This document shows positions 23,652-36,094 of a DNA stretch of 64,000 nucleotides, one piece after another. Each line of letters starts with the position of its first letter. Position 1 is the first letter of the stretch. Position numbers and translations under genes: made by a program. The notes beneath the pieces were generated by a model that was not told where the DNA came from, did not search any database, and worked only from the letters and a program-made list of their open reading frames with translations. The DNA is from Gremmenia infestans (Eukaryota > Ascomycota > Leotiomycetes > Helotiales > Hamatocanthoscyphaceae): assembly GCA_032629725.1 (NCBI GenBank), contig JAFEVB010000012.1:1178001-1242000 (forward strand). The letters are read 5' to 3'.

Positions 23652-24672
23652 AGTTCGCTTTAGGATAGTCGATAGTGAAGATTGCGTTGTTAGCTAGCTA
23701 CTTTTACATAAATGATACGCGTTGCCATTATCAGTGTTCTACTGTGTATGGGTAATGTGAGACGGCAAAAGAATTGCATAACTGCATTCCGGTATAAGTA
23801 GATGACTGATCATCACTATAGTAGGTGATCATGATCCAGACATCCGGGACACGAATACGTATGCTAGCAACCCTTCCCATTTTGGTCAATAGCATCTTGC
23901 ATGCTAATTATAGTTAGTGCGGCACTGCCCATTCGCCCGTGAGAGAGGAGCCGCTGGAGAGGTTTAGAGTATGATGTTTATGTGAACTATAGAATTCCTA
24001 TTACAAGTATATTTTCAAGATCTCGAGAACCTTCTAATTCTACCCAGCCCTCGATTCCACTTCTTAAGGTAGTGCAATGTTCCTATCCTCATATGTCAAT
24101 ACATGCCATATTTCAAATGTTACAGTAGCTGATAAAATTACAAAACTTCAAAATAGCTGCCATGACTGCTTATCCTTGGGCCGCTGCAGACAAAGTACAC
24201 GGGCCAGCCCGGCTAAGCTGCCCGAACTTTGGTGGTAGGTAGGGTAGGTATCTAAGGCAAAACTGGAACTCTCAGCCCCGTGAAGCCCCTCGCCCAGGCA
24301 ATGAGCTGATTCGTTGAAATACGACCAACAGAGGCAATCTCCCAACTAACCGGCGTTTCATACGCAGCTTGACTTTTGTACTACATTAAGCAGATATGAC
24401 GAGTACGAATAATATAAACCTCTGTTATTTCTTGAGATCTGGGAAGATAAATTCCTTCATGCGACAGGACGACTTATTATAAGTGCGACCCGACACTCGT
24501 CAAACAACCCATTGCCAGCTTAGGGAGGAGTGATAGCCATACACGGAGCAAGAAGCGCACTCAAAAGATACTGCAAACTAGTCAAATTGATTATCAACCT
24601 TGGGTGAATCCAAATTTCTGCATCTTTTCCAACCATCGTTCCTCAACAAGCTCACCCAACCAGACCTTCCGA
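23652..24672. other. Intergenic, 1 kb
   Basis: No gene seen. It holds the 3' flank of the repeat-exon gene and the promoter of the flavin monooxygenase. Confidence 0.5.
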
Positions 24673-26605
24673 ATGGCCAACCCACCAGCGAATACGACAC
24701 CGATGCTATCTGCAAATTCCACTTACAACGTTACCGAGACTCCTCTAGGAACTACGCGTCATGTCCGAATCGTCACGATTGGAGCTGGAGCAAGCGGCAT
24801 CAATATGATCCGGACTCTTCGAGAGCACCTCACGGACTACGAACACGTCGTGTACGAAAAGAACCCTTTAATTGGTGGGACATGGTACGAAAACAGATAC
24901 CCCGGATGTAAATGTGACATTCCAGCCCACAACTATCAATTTTCCTGGCGACATAACCCTGCGTGGAGCACATTTTTTGCAAGTGCGCAAGAGATCGAGA
25001 AGTACTTGTGTACGATTTGCGAGGAAGAGGAAATGGGCCCTTCTATCAAGACGTCGCATCAGGTCCAGAAGGCAGTTTGGGATGAGGAGAAGGCTGTGTG
25101 GGAGCTGGAAGTCCAGAACTTAGAGACTGGCGAGAGGTTCAATGACTATGGCCATTTTCTCCTGGATGCAACGGGGATTTTGAAGTTCGTCTGTCCATGC
25201 TTTCTTGTTTTTGTTCAGGGACTAATGGTACTTTGAACAGTCACTGGAAATGGCCTGAAATTGATGGTCTTCAAGACTTCAAAGGGAATCTCATTCACAG
25301 TGCGGATTGGCCCAAAGACTTCGAGTATGCCGGGAAAAGGGTAGCAGTTCTTGGTAATGGCGCGTCGGGAGTGCAGATTGTCCCAGCCCTGCAAAAAGGT
25401 AAGACTCCAATCAACCCGGAGACTTTACCTGACGCCCCTCAGATGTCAAGGAACTGATCCATTGCATCCGATCACCTACCTGGGTTGTCCCACCACAACA
25501 GCAAATGCTACTCACCAGCAAAGGCAGCGAGCGTTTTGGCAAGATAGAGATGGATGGCGATAAATTTACTCCAGCGCAAATTGAAAAGTTCAGTTCAGAC
25601 CCCGTGTACTATCTTCAGTTTGTTAAAGCCATCGAGGAAGAAATCAATTCCAAATTTCCGATTGTATGAGTCACCTTCAAGCTGGCCAGTATAAGAAAAT
25701 GCGCTGATCTTAAATGGTTAGCTCCTCAAGGACAGTCAATTAGCAAAGTATGCCATACATATGCTCTCTCAGCACATGAAGACGATACTGGGCGGGGATG
25801 AGCGTCTTTCCAAGGCACTGATACCCACTTTCCCCGTCGGATGCCGCAGACTTACTCCTGCTGTGGGATATCTGGAAGCACTTACACAGAAGAACGTCCG
25901 AGTTGTGACAGAGAAGATTGTCAAAATCGTGCCAACAGGATTTGAGATTAGCACGGGCGAGGTGATCGAAGTTGACGCAATTGTCTGTGCTACTGGCTTT
26001 AATGTCTCTTTCTGTCCTCGATTCCCAATAGTAGGCAAGGACAGCAAGAATCTGCAAGATCTTTGGAAAGAGGATTTGCCACGGGCATACATGTCAAACT
26101 CTGTACCTGGTTTTCCAAACTACTTCAGTAAGCCACCACATCATGTCATTGAGTGCGAGGTAGCTAACACTTCCTCCAAGTGTTCCTCGGCCCCAACGCC
26201 CCAATCGGTCATGGATCTGTCTTCACAATCACCGAGCACGTCGCCAAATATATCACAAAAATAATCCGCAAATGCCAGACCGAGAACATAAAATCCATTG
26301 CTCCAAGCGAAGCGGCACTGCATGAATTTTACGAGCATCTACAGACATTCATGCCCAGAACGGCCTGGGCAGGTACATGTCGCTCTTGGTTCAAAGATGG
26401 GAGAGAGAGCGGACCCGTCACGGGGGTTCATCCTGGAAGCAGGATTCATTGGTTTCATATGTTGGAGCAGTTTAGGGGTGAGGATTTTGTGTATGCCTAT
26501 GAGAAGTGTAATCGGTTTGCGTATCTGGGTAATGGGTTCTCGACCAAGGAGTTGGGAGATGGCGATAAGTCTTGGTATTTGGGGGCCTTGAAAGCTGAGA
26601 CATGA
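24673..26605 (+). CDS. Baeyer-Villiger type FAD monooxygenase
   Basis: Five exons, 24673-25184, 25241-25398, 25443-25663, 25722-26127 and 26181-26605, encode 573 residues with consistent phases. These class B enzymes use NADPH, FAD and O2 to insert oxygen next to a ketone, giving esters or lactones. Seen: the FAD loop GAGASG (37-42), the Baeyer-Villiger fingerprint FKGNLIHSADW (184-194, FxGxxxHxxxW), and the NADPH loop GNGASG (209-214). ATG choice: the first in-frame ATG (MANPPANTT). Family knowledge gives ketone, steroid or fatty-chain substrates and several fungal members in secondary metabolism; the sequence does not say which. The gene converges on a lactonase-like gene 283 bp away, which fits a ketone-to-lactone-to-acid route. 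Confidence 0.93.
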
Positions 26606-26888
26606 GGTGTGGAAGAGCAGCATTCCGAGGGGGCTCTGGGTTTTTGGTACATAGATTTTGATGACTGTTGAGAAATTGCTTTGTCGAAACAGTAGAAACA
26701 CATGACAAAACCTTTGCTGAGATATTATACTTTACCAAGTGTCAAGCCATCACTCCCCGCCTCTGAATTCCTCCTCAGCCCTGACCTTCCAGACTAACTG
26801 CTCAGGCAACATTTTGAAATCCCGTGTCTCCCGTCTTGGAAAATGACCACGGGACGGTATGTTCAATGGTGTAAACAAGCCTCGATTG

Positions 26889-27761
26889 CTAATTGGAAGG
26901 CTTATACACCAGCTTCTCTTCCAACCTCTGCCTTGCCCCAAGATCATGAGAAGGCAGCACAACCAACGGCCTCTCCCTCGCCAACTGCTTAATCTTCCTA
27001 ACCGTCTCCACCGCCCCCACCGGATCATCATTCGCGCCATCCGTCCCCTCCGCATCCAAACTCTCCAAATCATACGTAGCATCGCCCGTCAAAAAATACG
27101 TCGTCCCCTCATCTCCAAACACAACCAGCGACACATGTCCCCGCATATGTCCCGGCGTCTCAACAGCAACCACCCTCCCATCCGCCGTAACCGGATAGCT
27201 CTTCTCAAACGGCCCCACCGGCCCTCCTGTCGCCTGCAGAAACCCCGGCGCGAAATCCCGCGGCCAGTGCTTCGGCGCCGCGCCTGACAGCGTCGCCGCC
27301 GTGGGAGACTGGAACGCTTCCCAGTGCTCTTTACTCATCAATACGGGCGCGCCTGCTACGTCGCTTAGACCGCCACTGTGGTCGTGGTGCAGGTGCGACA
27401 GCACCACTGCTGTCAGATCACCCGGCGAGATGCCACGTTCAAGCAGCTGCGCGCCGATGCCCTGGGCTGGGGTGATGGAGAGCCGGGACATGAATTTTAT
27501 GGCCGGGAACCACCAGGCGAAGTAGCCAGGGGCGTTGCAGGAGGGCGACATGCCCGTGTCGAATAGGATGCGGCCGTCTGTGGGGTGGGTGATGAGGAAC
27601 GTGTAGACGGGCAGGGAGGGAGAGCGCCATTGGCGATCGGTGAGGATGTGGAGGAGGCGGAGGAGGGGGGAGCGCGTGTGAGGCTGCGTGTAGAGTGATG
27701 GGCGGACGGTGATGGTTCCGGTTTGGAGGATTTGGATCTGGATATCGGTTGTTGCCATCAT
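26889..27761 (-). CDS. Metallo-beta-lactamase-fold hydrolase, AHL-lactonase-like
   Basis: A single exon encodes 290 residues (or 289 from the second Met). The dinuclear zinc site is complete: HLHHDH at 123-128 (HxHxDH), His at ~205 or 209 in ETPGHMRGH, Asp 227 in LTGDATYD and His 272 in LPSHDLG. The order and spacing are those of the AiiA-type N-acyl-homoserine lactonase/lactone hydrolase group. Substrate is not fixed by these motifs; fungal relatives hydrolyse various lactones and could quench bacterial signals or act in catabolism. The coding region is GC-rich compared with its flanks, with strong third-position C, and lacks introns, which could reflect transfer from bacteria. There is no signal peptide, so it is probably cytosolic. 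Confidence 0.92.
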   Translation of the reverse strand: MMATTDIQIQILQTGTITVRPSLYTQPHTRSPLLRLLHILTDRQWRSPSLPVYTFLITHPTDGRILFDTGMSPSCNAPGYFAWWFPAIKFMSRLSITPAQGIGAQLLERGISPGDLTAVVLSHLHHDHSGGLSDVAGAPVLMSKEHWEAFQSPTAATLSGAAPKHWPRDFAPGFLQATGGPVGPFEKSYPVTADGRVVAVETPGHMRGHVSLVVFGDEGTTYFLTGDATYDLESLDAEGTDGANDDPVGAVETVRKIKQLARERPLVVLPSHDLGARQRLEEKLVYKPSN

Positions 27762-28930
27762 GAGGTTTTGGAGCGAGGATTATGGATTGTAGTGAGATAT
27801 CCGGGGATTTTCATACAGTTGAAGTTGCTGATTGACGGAAGAGGTGTAATGAAGGAAGGCGAGGTTGATTTTCCTGCTCCAATTAACATAATAAATGCTT
27901 ATCGCTGCGCTGACCAGTCATGTGAAACATGACATTAAGTATCGTCGAAAAATGAGTAGTAAGTGAAGTTTTTAGATATATATCTATTCCCAGCCAGTTA
28001 TGGAGTCACAGGATTTATAAATCACCTATATATGCGCGCGCGAGGCACAGCACACTTGCTTCGGTCTCGCCTGGTCCGTATACCAAAATGATATTTCCGC
28101 ATTGTGAATCCGGACCCCGATATCTCTTTTAGAGTATATAATACTCAAGTAGTATCAGCCAAGGACTATCCAAACTCAGTTTATACTATTGCTAGATGAG
28201 TTTATAAGAATCCTAAATTTACATCGGTTCGGGACCAAGTAAGCGGCGTATATCCCGGTTGTTGCGGCTAACCTGTTCTGTGCTCGGTATGGTATAGGGA
28301 GAGGTTCCTTTGCGTAACAAGAGATCGTAAACATATCTTTACACCTAGTAAACAATATTGTCAATGGAATTAAAATATCCTAGATATGTAGTATAACGGT
28401 GCACGTGGTAAGCAGGAGGATAATTGTGCTTGAACTCAAGAGCTATGAGGATAAATTTGGGAAGCGGAATAAAGGCCAGTCTAATGCAAATGAAATTTGA
28501 CAGTGTAGATAACTGCGAGTCAATGAGAAATGTAACTATGAGACGACTTCCCACTCTTGTGTTATACTTTCCTATTATGATTGAAGTAAAGACATAACAC
28601 TGAATAAGGAACATCCAAGGAAGACGTCTCACTACTAAAAGTCTCAAATTGAACATGAAAAAAAGATTAAGTGCGGTCGAACGCTACATGAGATGAATCT
28701 CTCAACTCACTTCACTTGCACTTCATACTTCTAGGTGCTCGGCTATTAATCAAAAGCATAGAACTAAATTATCGTGGTCACAGCTATATGATAAGCTGAA
28801 GGATCGAACTGCCATAACGGAAACAGACAATTTGGAATAGTCTCCTGTAAAATACTCGCTGCTTCTTGGAAGAACAAGTAATGAAAACGTTTCCAATCCC
28901 AGTCTGCCCCTTTTTGGCCACGCCATCTCT
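27762..28930. other. Intergenic, 1.2 kb
   Basis: AT-rich without a supported gene. It holds the promoter of the lactonase gene and the 3' flank of the SDR. Confidence 0.5.
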
Positions 28931-29803
28931 TCAAACAAGTAAGCTACCCGAACTGCTGTCTGCAACGACTCCAGTAGCATTGGTATCCTTCATCAACCAC
29001 AAATAGCATTCGGCGACCTCCTCCGCTATAATACGTTAGTCTATTCTCTGCGAAAATATATCAAACAATACTCACGTTTTCCAACATGACCAGTGGGCAC
29101 CTTGTCAGAAATTTCCTTGAAGAACCCCTTTTTCACTTCCTCGGGATAATCCTTCCAGAGTTCGGTATCGACAGGACCGGGGCTCACCAGGTTAACTCGA
29201 ATAGGTTTCAGATCCAAGGCCAAGTTCCTCGTCAGACCATGGAGCCCTGCGGCGTAACTTGCAACGACACTCCAGTTTGGAGCTGGGCGTTGAGAGACAG
29301 ACCCAGTTGATAGGACGATGGAGGACTCGGGGCCCTTGTTCAAATACTTGGATCCGACTTTGGCGATAAGTATAGGCGCAACGAATCGTACCTGGCCGGC
29401 GGATATGATACGCTCGTAGGTGACTTCCTGGAAAGGCGTAATGGCGAGCTTGTCACCGGCTGTGACGACGATGTGGTCTACCTGTCCGACTTGCTTGAAG
29501 AGCGCCTCTAGATCTGCTTCGACGGTGGGCTTAGACAGATCACAAGGGTAGCCGGCAACGGTGGCGCCTGGGTAGGACTTTTTGAGGGAAGCGAGGGATG
29601 CTTCAATCTTGGAGCTAGTTGAGGAGGATATGGTGACTCGGGCATTCGACTCTATTGCTGCTTCGGCAACAGCAAATCCTAGTCCTGTATATTGTTAGAT
29701 ATCTAAGAGCCAGAGAAGGATAGGTAGGGAAGGAAGTACCTGAAGTCCCTCCAATGACCAGAACGTGCTTGCCCGCGAGCTTATTGTATTTTTGTTGAGG
29801 CAT
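28931..29803 (-). CDS. Atypical short-chain dehydrogenase/reductase
   Basis: Exons 29803-29740, 29684-29076 and 29025-28931 encode 255 residues. The cofactor loop GGTSGLG (about 19-25) and the NAG-like VVTAGDK motif are present, as are SIVLSTGSVS (the usual catalytic Ser strand), PIRVNLVSPGPVDTELW and the late VPTGHVGKPEEVAE segment. What is missing is the YxxxK pair: at the expected position the protein reads WSVVASYAAGLHGLTR, so the Lys position is Tyr and the position four before it is Val. A group of fungal SDRs shares this change as far as I recall. Reaction not predicted: it may bind NAD(P) without the classical proton relay. All three junctions keep frame (G/GTACTT; AAAAC/GTGAGT). Confidence 0.85.
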
Positions 29804-30825
29804 TTTGGAATATAGCGATCGAGATGATAAGAGAATTCTTGGTCAGATGAAAGTGTGAAGTGCAGGTCTGTCTCAAGGTTTTGGAGCAGAGAAAGCCATA
29901 TATATATATATACATACATACATAAGGAGACTAGTGACCGATGAAATCGAGAACCATTGACAGGGGCCTACATTGCCGCCGTGATTTGATAAGCCACATT
30001 ACGTAGATCACAGTATAACAACCCTCAGGTGATAAAATAACAAGGCATCAGAGCACACCTACCTACCTACGTCTTTACGCCTTGAATTTCCTACGGCAAT
30101 AGTATTATAGTTAGGCACTCGTAAATCCGAAAGATAACTCCGTTCGATGGAAGCATGCATGCGTGTCGGAATCGTAACCACATCAAGTATAGCTCTGTCA
30201 TTTCTTACAAATCTTTTTAGCGAAATCTCGTAGTTTCGATTATATAATAATAGGATCATCCCGCTTCAGCACGAAATGCGGGGATATTTGACGCGCCGGG
30301 AACGGGACCTGTTGTTCTTAGAACGCTGCATAGGGTTCAAGACTTCAAGTGCCGTGCAAGACGGATGAACATTTCTTATATTTCCATGTTACCAATCCTG
30401 TTACCAATCCTGTTGTATTTATTTCTTGCGTGATTCGACGACAGATTAGGCTCATTGGCTTTCAGCCGATGATGTTGCACTACAGCCCGACCCGGAAAAC
30501 ACATGAATATTTGCCGAGGAAAGCCGATCAAAAGGTTGTATTCTAGACATGGGAATAGCTTCATCTTCAATAAAGGACAATGGTTTATTAGGTTCTTAAT
30601 ATCTAGCATTTGAACATCTTTACAAGATACCCCACCTTACAGTATATCATAATCATAATTACCCCACCCTCCCTTTCTTATCTAGACGCCTCACAGATAT
30701 CTACCCATCAATCTTACAAAAAGCTGTGACAATGTGCATTTCTCTTTTGATATTTAACCAGACACATTCTATTCCATCGTCTCGACTTTTCCGGTTCCAG
30801 GTTTGAAACCATCGAAATCGAAATC
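29804..30825. other. Intergenic with AT dinucleotide repeat
   Basis: A short TA/CATA microsatellite sits at about 29899-29922, just upstream of the SDR. No gene seen. The divergent DUF1989 gene starts at 30826. Confidence 0.5.
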
Positions 30826-31619
30826 ATGTCACTTACGACCATCCCCGCGCGCCACGGAATCGCAACTCCCCTCTCGAAGGGCTCGACCATAAAAGTGATC
30901 AATACGCGCGGTACCCAAGTAGTCGACACCTGGGCCTTCACTCTATCCTCATTCCCCCCCTCGCCCTTGTCTACAATCGAGACGCAGATGTCCAACCAAC
31001 ACACACGCGCCTGCCTCAACAGCACGATTCCGAAAGTGGGAGACGGGCTGTTCAACAATAAGCGAGAGAGGCTGTTGACGCTGGTTGAGGATACGACGGC
31101 GGGGATTCACGATACGCTGATTGCGGCTTGTGATGAGGAGAGGTATCTTGAGCTTGCTGGGGAGAAGGGGAGGGGCCATAGGAACTGTGCGGATAATTTG
31201 GTGGAGGGTTTGGCTGTGCTGGGTGAGTTCGATCTTCCTTGTGTGATTATTTGTATTGTCGTATTTGCATATGAGATGAGATGAGTGAGATGAGATGAGG
31301 TAACTAATAAACTGAGTAGGTATCAAAGCACCGCAGTTCACACCTTCACCCCTGAATCTCTTCATGAATATCCCCGTTCATGATGATCATACGACATTGT
31401 CTTTTGAAGCCCCGACGAGTAAGGAGGGGCAGTATGTGTGCTTGAAGGCAGAGGTGGATCTCGTGATTGCTTTCAGTGCTTGTCCACAGGTAAATGTCCA
31501 TTATTTCTAGTTTCATCTAGAGATTATAACGGGAATTGGACGAGCTGCTAATTGCTCTTTAGGATATATTGAAGATCAACTGCGGGGAGCCTGTGGATGC
31601 GCATTTCCAAATCCTGTAA
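30826..31619 (+). CDS. DUF1989 / urea carboxylase-associated family protein
   Basis: Exons 30826-31222, 31320-31489 and 31563-31619 encode 207 residues. The DUF1989 pattern is recognisable: IPARHGIATPLSKGSTIKVIN at the start, VVDTWAFTL, QMSNQHTRACLNSTIPKVGD, EDTTAGIHDTLIAACDEERY, HRNCADNLVEGL, then NLFMNIPVHDD and LKAEVDLVIAFSACPQD. Family knowledge: these often sit beside urea or guanidine and carboxylase genes in bacteria, and conserved Cys/His residues suggest metal binding. Function is not proven. Here the neighbours are an SDR and a monocarboxylate-type transporter, not urea genes. The protein is soluble with no signal peptide. Confidence 0.88.
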
Positions 31620-32264
31620 GGTAGATATATCAAGTGAAAGCCTTGGCACTGGCTCATATGATACAGCGGCTCAATTCGTGACTGCAACTAGCTGTTTATT
31701 GATTAAGGGGCTTTAATGAAGATTCAGGAATCAACCAATCCTTTATCACCTATCAGTTATTGACTCTTGAGCCTGAAATTGAGCGTGCGTCTAAATAATA
31801 TCTCGTCCCCTAGAAGAAACAGATTCATAGGGCTTAAGTGGCAAAGCAAAGATATAAATTGAAACTCTAGAGTTGTACTGGGCCTGACGCATAAAATTCC
31901 AGCAAAGTGAAGCTCATGTCCCGGAAATTGAATTTGCTTAAGCATACAGAAACTTGCAACTTATTTCAACGTCCAAGTCCAGTAGCACTAGTCGTAGCAC
32001 TAGAAGACACGAACCATAGGGCTGTGACTCTGTAGCTAAGGCCAAGTCTTTCTACTGTATATTTAGCACCGCGTCTTGAGGCAACCTGCCTCCTAGTAGC
32101 GCGGTTAATACATCAGCGAGTAGCTCTATCTATGTCAAGTTGGAACATGTCACCTACAGGCTTCTTTGTCTTTATATAAATCGCTTTCTAGAAGATCAAC
32201 AGCTTCCCCACCATATTCTTCCTGTACTGCGTATATCGTCTCATTAATTCTAATTTAAATTCTA
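31620..32264. other. Intergenic, convergent 3' ends
   Basis: No supported gene. This lies between the 3' ends of the DUF1989 gene and the transporter. Confidence 0.5.
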
Positions 32265-33808
32265 CTAAACTTTGACTTTCAAGTTCCATCCCGCCTTCTT
32301 AACCCTAGCACCCAATATACAAAGAGCAGCAAGGATGTTAGCAGCTCCGCAAAAAGTCGCTGGAGCAATCCAGCCCTTCTTTAATAGCACGCCAGCGACA
32401 GGGTTCCCGACCAGAAGACCTAGCGCACCGAACGTGAAGCTCATCCCCATGTGCGTTCCGACAAGACTCATATCGTTAGACAAAGTAGCAAGTGCGGGTC
32501 CGGTGATGGAAACAAAAGTCCCGGAGAAGCATCCGTAGAAGAGGCAGAAGAGAACCATTTGGCCGAGGGAGTGAACGGATGTCCAGCTGAAAGCGATGAC
32601 GCTGCAGAGGAGAATGAACGGGAAGGTGATATTCAATGGTCCCGTTATGTCTGCGAAGAAATTGGGCACGATACGGCCGAAGATGGATCCAACGTTAAGG
32701 AAGGTAAGTAAGTAGAAGGAAATATTTTCGTTGGCGATGTTGTGCGAAATACTGTATGATGTGACATAATAGAACGGGATATACATTCCCATGAAACCAA
32801 AGAACTCTCCGAGGGAGAAAAGGTCGTACGGAATGGATCGAAGGATATTCTTATCGAAGAGTGGGCGTCGGGTGGATGGGAAAACCCTGGCGCGCATGAC
32901 GAGAATGGGGATCATGAGCGTGGCGAGCATGATGAAGGCAATGACACGGGTGGCCCACCCGAAACCAATCCGTGGTTGGAGTTGATGAAAGACAATGGGG
33001 TATATAACTCCCCCTAAGATAAATAATTAGTATGTAACATGTAAGTTGAGAACATTGGCTTACCAAAGCTGCTTCCTGCAGCACCAATACCTGTAGCGAA
33101 TGCCCTCCTCTTGGTAAAATACTGCGGCATGATTGCCACGGAAGGCATCATTAGACATCCCGCGCCACAGCCCACAAGAACCCCCTGGGCTAAGACGACT
33201 TGCCAGTACTCTTTGCAAATGCTAGTCATCATCATCCCAGTAACACCTAAAGCCGAGCCGGTTATGACCAATCCCCTCAAATATCCAGCATCATAGATAG
33301 GACCTGTAATAAGGCCGCCTACAAAGAGCAACAAGAATGCCTGGATAGAGCCTATCCACGAAATGTTCGATGGACTTTCATGGGCGAGCAAGCCAGTCTC
33401 GTAGTATGTTTGGTAAGCGCCAAACGTATTTGCGATTCCCCTGTGAAGCGGTCAGTGCCAATATACGACCAAGAGCTAAGCGGGAAGTACCATGAATTGA
33501 ACATCATGAAAAAGGCCTGCAACGAATTAGTATCATGTTTTCTGTCAAGTGCCGAGAGGACGAAATACTCTTCTGGGGTTTCAACACAGCAAGAACGAGG
33601 AGAAGGGATAAAGAAAGGGCTTGATTACCCCCAAGACTTGAAGCCAAGCTGTCCATGTATTTTCGCTCGTGATTTCCTCTGTTTCTATACTGACTTGATC
33701 AGACTTTTTCTTCTCCTCTACCTCGAGAGTTTGCGAGGAGTCTAAAGAAGCGATTCCATCTGGCGCAGCCCAAGCTTGTGCGGGTGACTGACATGTTGGA
33801 GGGTCCAT
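32265..33808 (-). CDS. Monocarboxylate-type MFS transporter (MCT family)
   Basis: Exons 33808-33629, 33516-33491 (26 nt), 33440-33064 and 33013-32265 encode 443 residues. Twelve hydrophobic segments can be drawn: the first spans AFFMMFNSWGIANTFGAYQTYY, which is only assembled across two introns. The loop PQYFTKRRAFATGIGAAGSS is the MCT-type signature between TM4 and TM5. The polar N-terminus (60 residues) is cytosolic. Family knowledge: fungal MCT-like carriers move monocarboxylates, riboflavin or other small organic acids and rarely have proven substrates. The carrier is placed beside BVMO, lactonase and SDR genes, so it may import or export the acid product, which is inference. Confidence 0.9.
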
Positions 33809-34221
33809 CTTGAAGGCTTTGTATGAAGATGTTCAGATAAACTCGATAATGTCTGTTGGATAGTCGTCCTGTCCTGATGGTCGGCGATGGCTAGAGTTCA
33901 AGAGCACAATCTGGTGTCGGTTTGAGAGATGATCGCTGTAGCTTCCGGTTCCACCACACACCAAGCGCCACGTTATGTTGATGTTTGAATTGCATGAAAC
34001 AATCAAGTATTTGCAGAGGTCAGCAGGTCTATGAGGCAGTAGCCTCGAAGATCTAACTGACTACCTTACGTTTTACGGACAGTACTCGAGTATAGGAAAA
34101 TGCATAGGTTCCCGGAATCTACTGCTTGGAAACTGAGGGTTGTATTAGTTTGGGTATTCTGTCGACGTTCACGAGGGAGGGTTGGGGCTCTTTAGGGAGA
34201 AATTTTAATGGAACCCAACTG

Positions 34222-34251
34222 GTCTAGTCTAGTCTAGTGTCTAGTCTAGTG
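34222..34251. repeat. Short TCTAG/CTAGT tandem repeat
   Basis: Successive copies of the pentamer TCTAG/CTAGT, broken once, are visible in the stretch reading ggtctagtctagtctagtgt. It is a microsatellite with no evident role. Confidence 0.6.
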
Positions 34252-36094
34252 TGGGTCGAAGAGGCGCGGCTCTGACGGCATGTGCGTCGGGAAGCTAAAC
34301 GAATAAGGACTAGCTTCGGGATCTACCTTCAGAAGCATATTTACTCCGGAGTATATCCGGGCAAAGATTTAGCCGAAATAGGTTATTTATTGATTTATTT
34401 TAGTGGCTCAAACCTTATATTACCGTGTTGTGTGTAGGATTTCAACGAGGTATATAATAAGAGTAAAGTAATCAATTATATAGATGGCTACTGTAGAGTT
34501 TCTGAGGCCTCTCTTTCCCTACCGGATTGAATAAAGTCATGTTACTGCTGCCATCATTTCTCGCAAAGCAGGATCCATAGTTCTTAGCTTAGGGATGCCC
34601 ATGCAGGTCTGAATATGGAGCCTTTGATACCCTATGGACACTTTCCGAAAACTTTCCAGCGTGACCGATTCCACACTCCTTCCCAATTCGCCATAGTACA
34701 TGTTTTGCTGTAAGATATTGTTCCTGGGATATGAACGGGCAGCGAAGAACAACTTTCAGAGACCAGATGACAAAGTATCCACCAACTCCCCTTGATCTCG
34801 CTGGGGTACTAGACGTCGACGGGAAGCAATATCGGCCTTCGTTGATGCTTGGAACTTACTAACAGAGTACATTCCACTAAACATTTGACTTGCGATAGGA
34901 GAGGAATCTATTCTTCGGATAAGTCATTCGGCATCAGGGCCGGGTATCAACCCGAGATCGAGGTTTCGTCGGTTAGACATCCCCACAAGACCCAATAATC
35001 CATGGGTAGCCGACCCATGGGTCCCCATAGGCGGGTCCTTGGGAATTTCTGGACCTATTTGTTACAGTTGAAAATACACTTCACAGAAATATAGTCAGCA
35101 CACATGCCCCTTTTTCGGAGGGATACTTGTAACCTACCTCGTAGAGTCCTGAAAGCATCACAGCAACGATAGTGTTATCACTGGGAGCGGCGGAGCGCTT
35201 GAGCAACAAGATATTTAACTGCTTGATGTAGCACATAATTGCTAGAGACTTTCCCAAAGAGGTCGGGCAGGAAGTCCAGCCAGCCATGACTGCGAGAAGG
35301 AAGTATAAAATGCTGAAAGAAGAGAGGGATAATTTGCAGCCCAATATCCGGCGTCAGCTGGGAGCGTTAGCGGGGAATTATGGACATGTCAGTGTTCACT
35401 ATTACACACCTGGTTTTGTACATCCCGAAAGATCAGGTTCAGCGTTGTGACAGATGGGCTGTCTGTTGCTGGATTTATACTTGTATCATTGGAGGGAACC
35501 TTGAGATTGACAACCTGATTTTCGCTGCGAAACGCCAGGTCTCACCCATCCATATAGCCAGGACATGACCTGCCGATCTTCTGACATTTTTGACACCAAG
35601 GACGCGAATCGTCACACTGCACGGATTATCAGTGATGTAGCTTCATATAAATATCTGTATCTTAGCTTGACTTTGCGGGTTTTACGGGTACTACACGCTC
35701 CGCTTCTTCCATTGTTGACCATATTCTGCTATCTCGGTCGTGTAGGGGGGTAAGATTGTAAGGTATCGTAGCGATATAGAAACCTTGGTTGGATTTCGTA
35801 TTAGTAGGAGTGTGCAGCTTCTGTCTCATTGGGTACTGCTGATGGAGGAAAACAAAGGGTGCGAAGCTGGAGGTGGAGGTTTCGTCTGCACGGAGGTAAT
35901 GGACATAAAGGGTAAGGATAATGGCCTATCGCCGAACCAAGCCCGACACCCCACTCTGAGGTTTGCTGGCAATGCTGGCGTGGTGTGTCTGTAATTCGTA
36001 AGAATTGATCAGCATTACTATTTTTAGGACCGTAAAAAGTACCGAGTATAGGAAACACCCAACATCTTCGGGGATAACGAAGATGGCATTCCAT

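Noticed and set aside
26859..27566. Plus-strand frames opposite the lactonase gene
   Set aside because: GC-rich mirror frames of the minus-strand gene; Arg/Pro-rich, no motifs.
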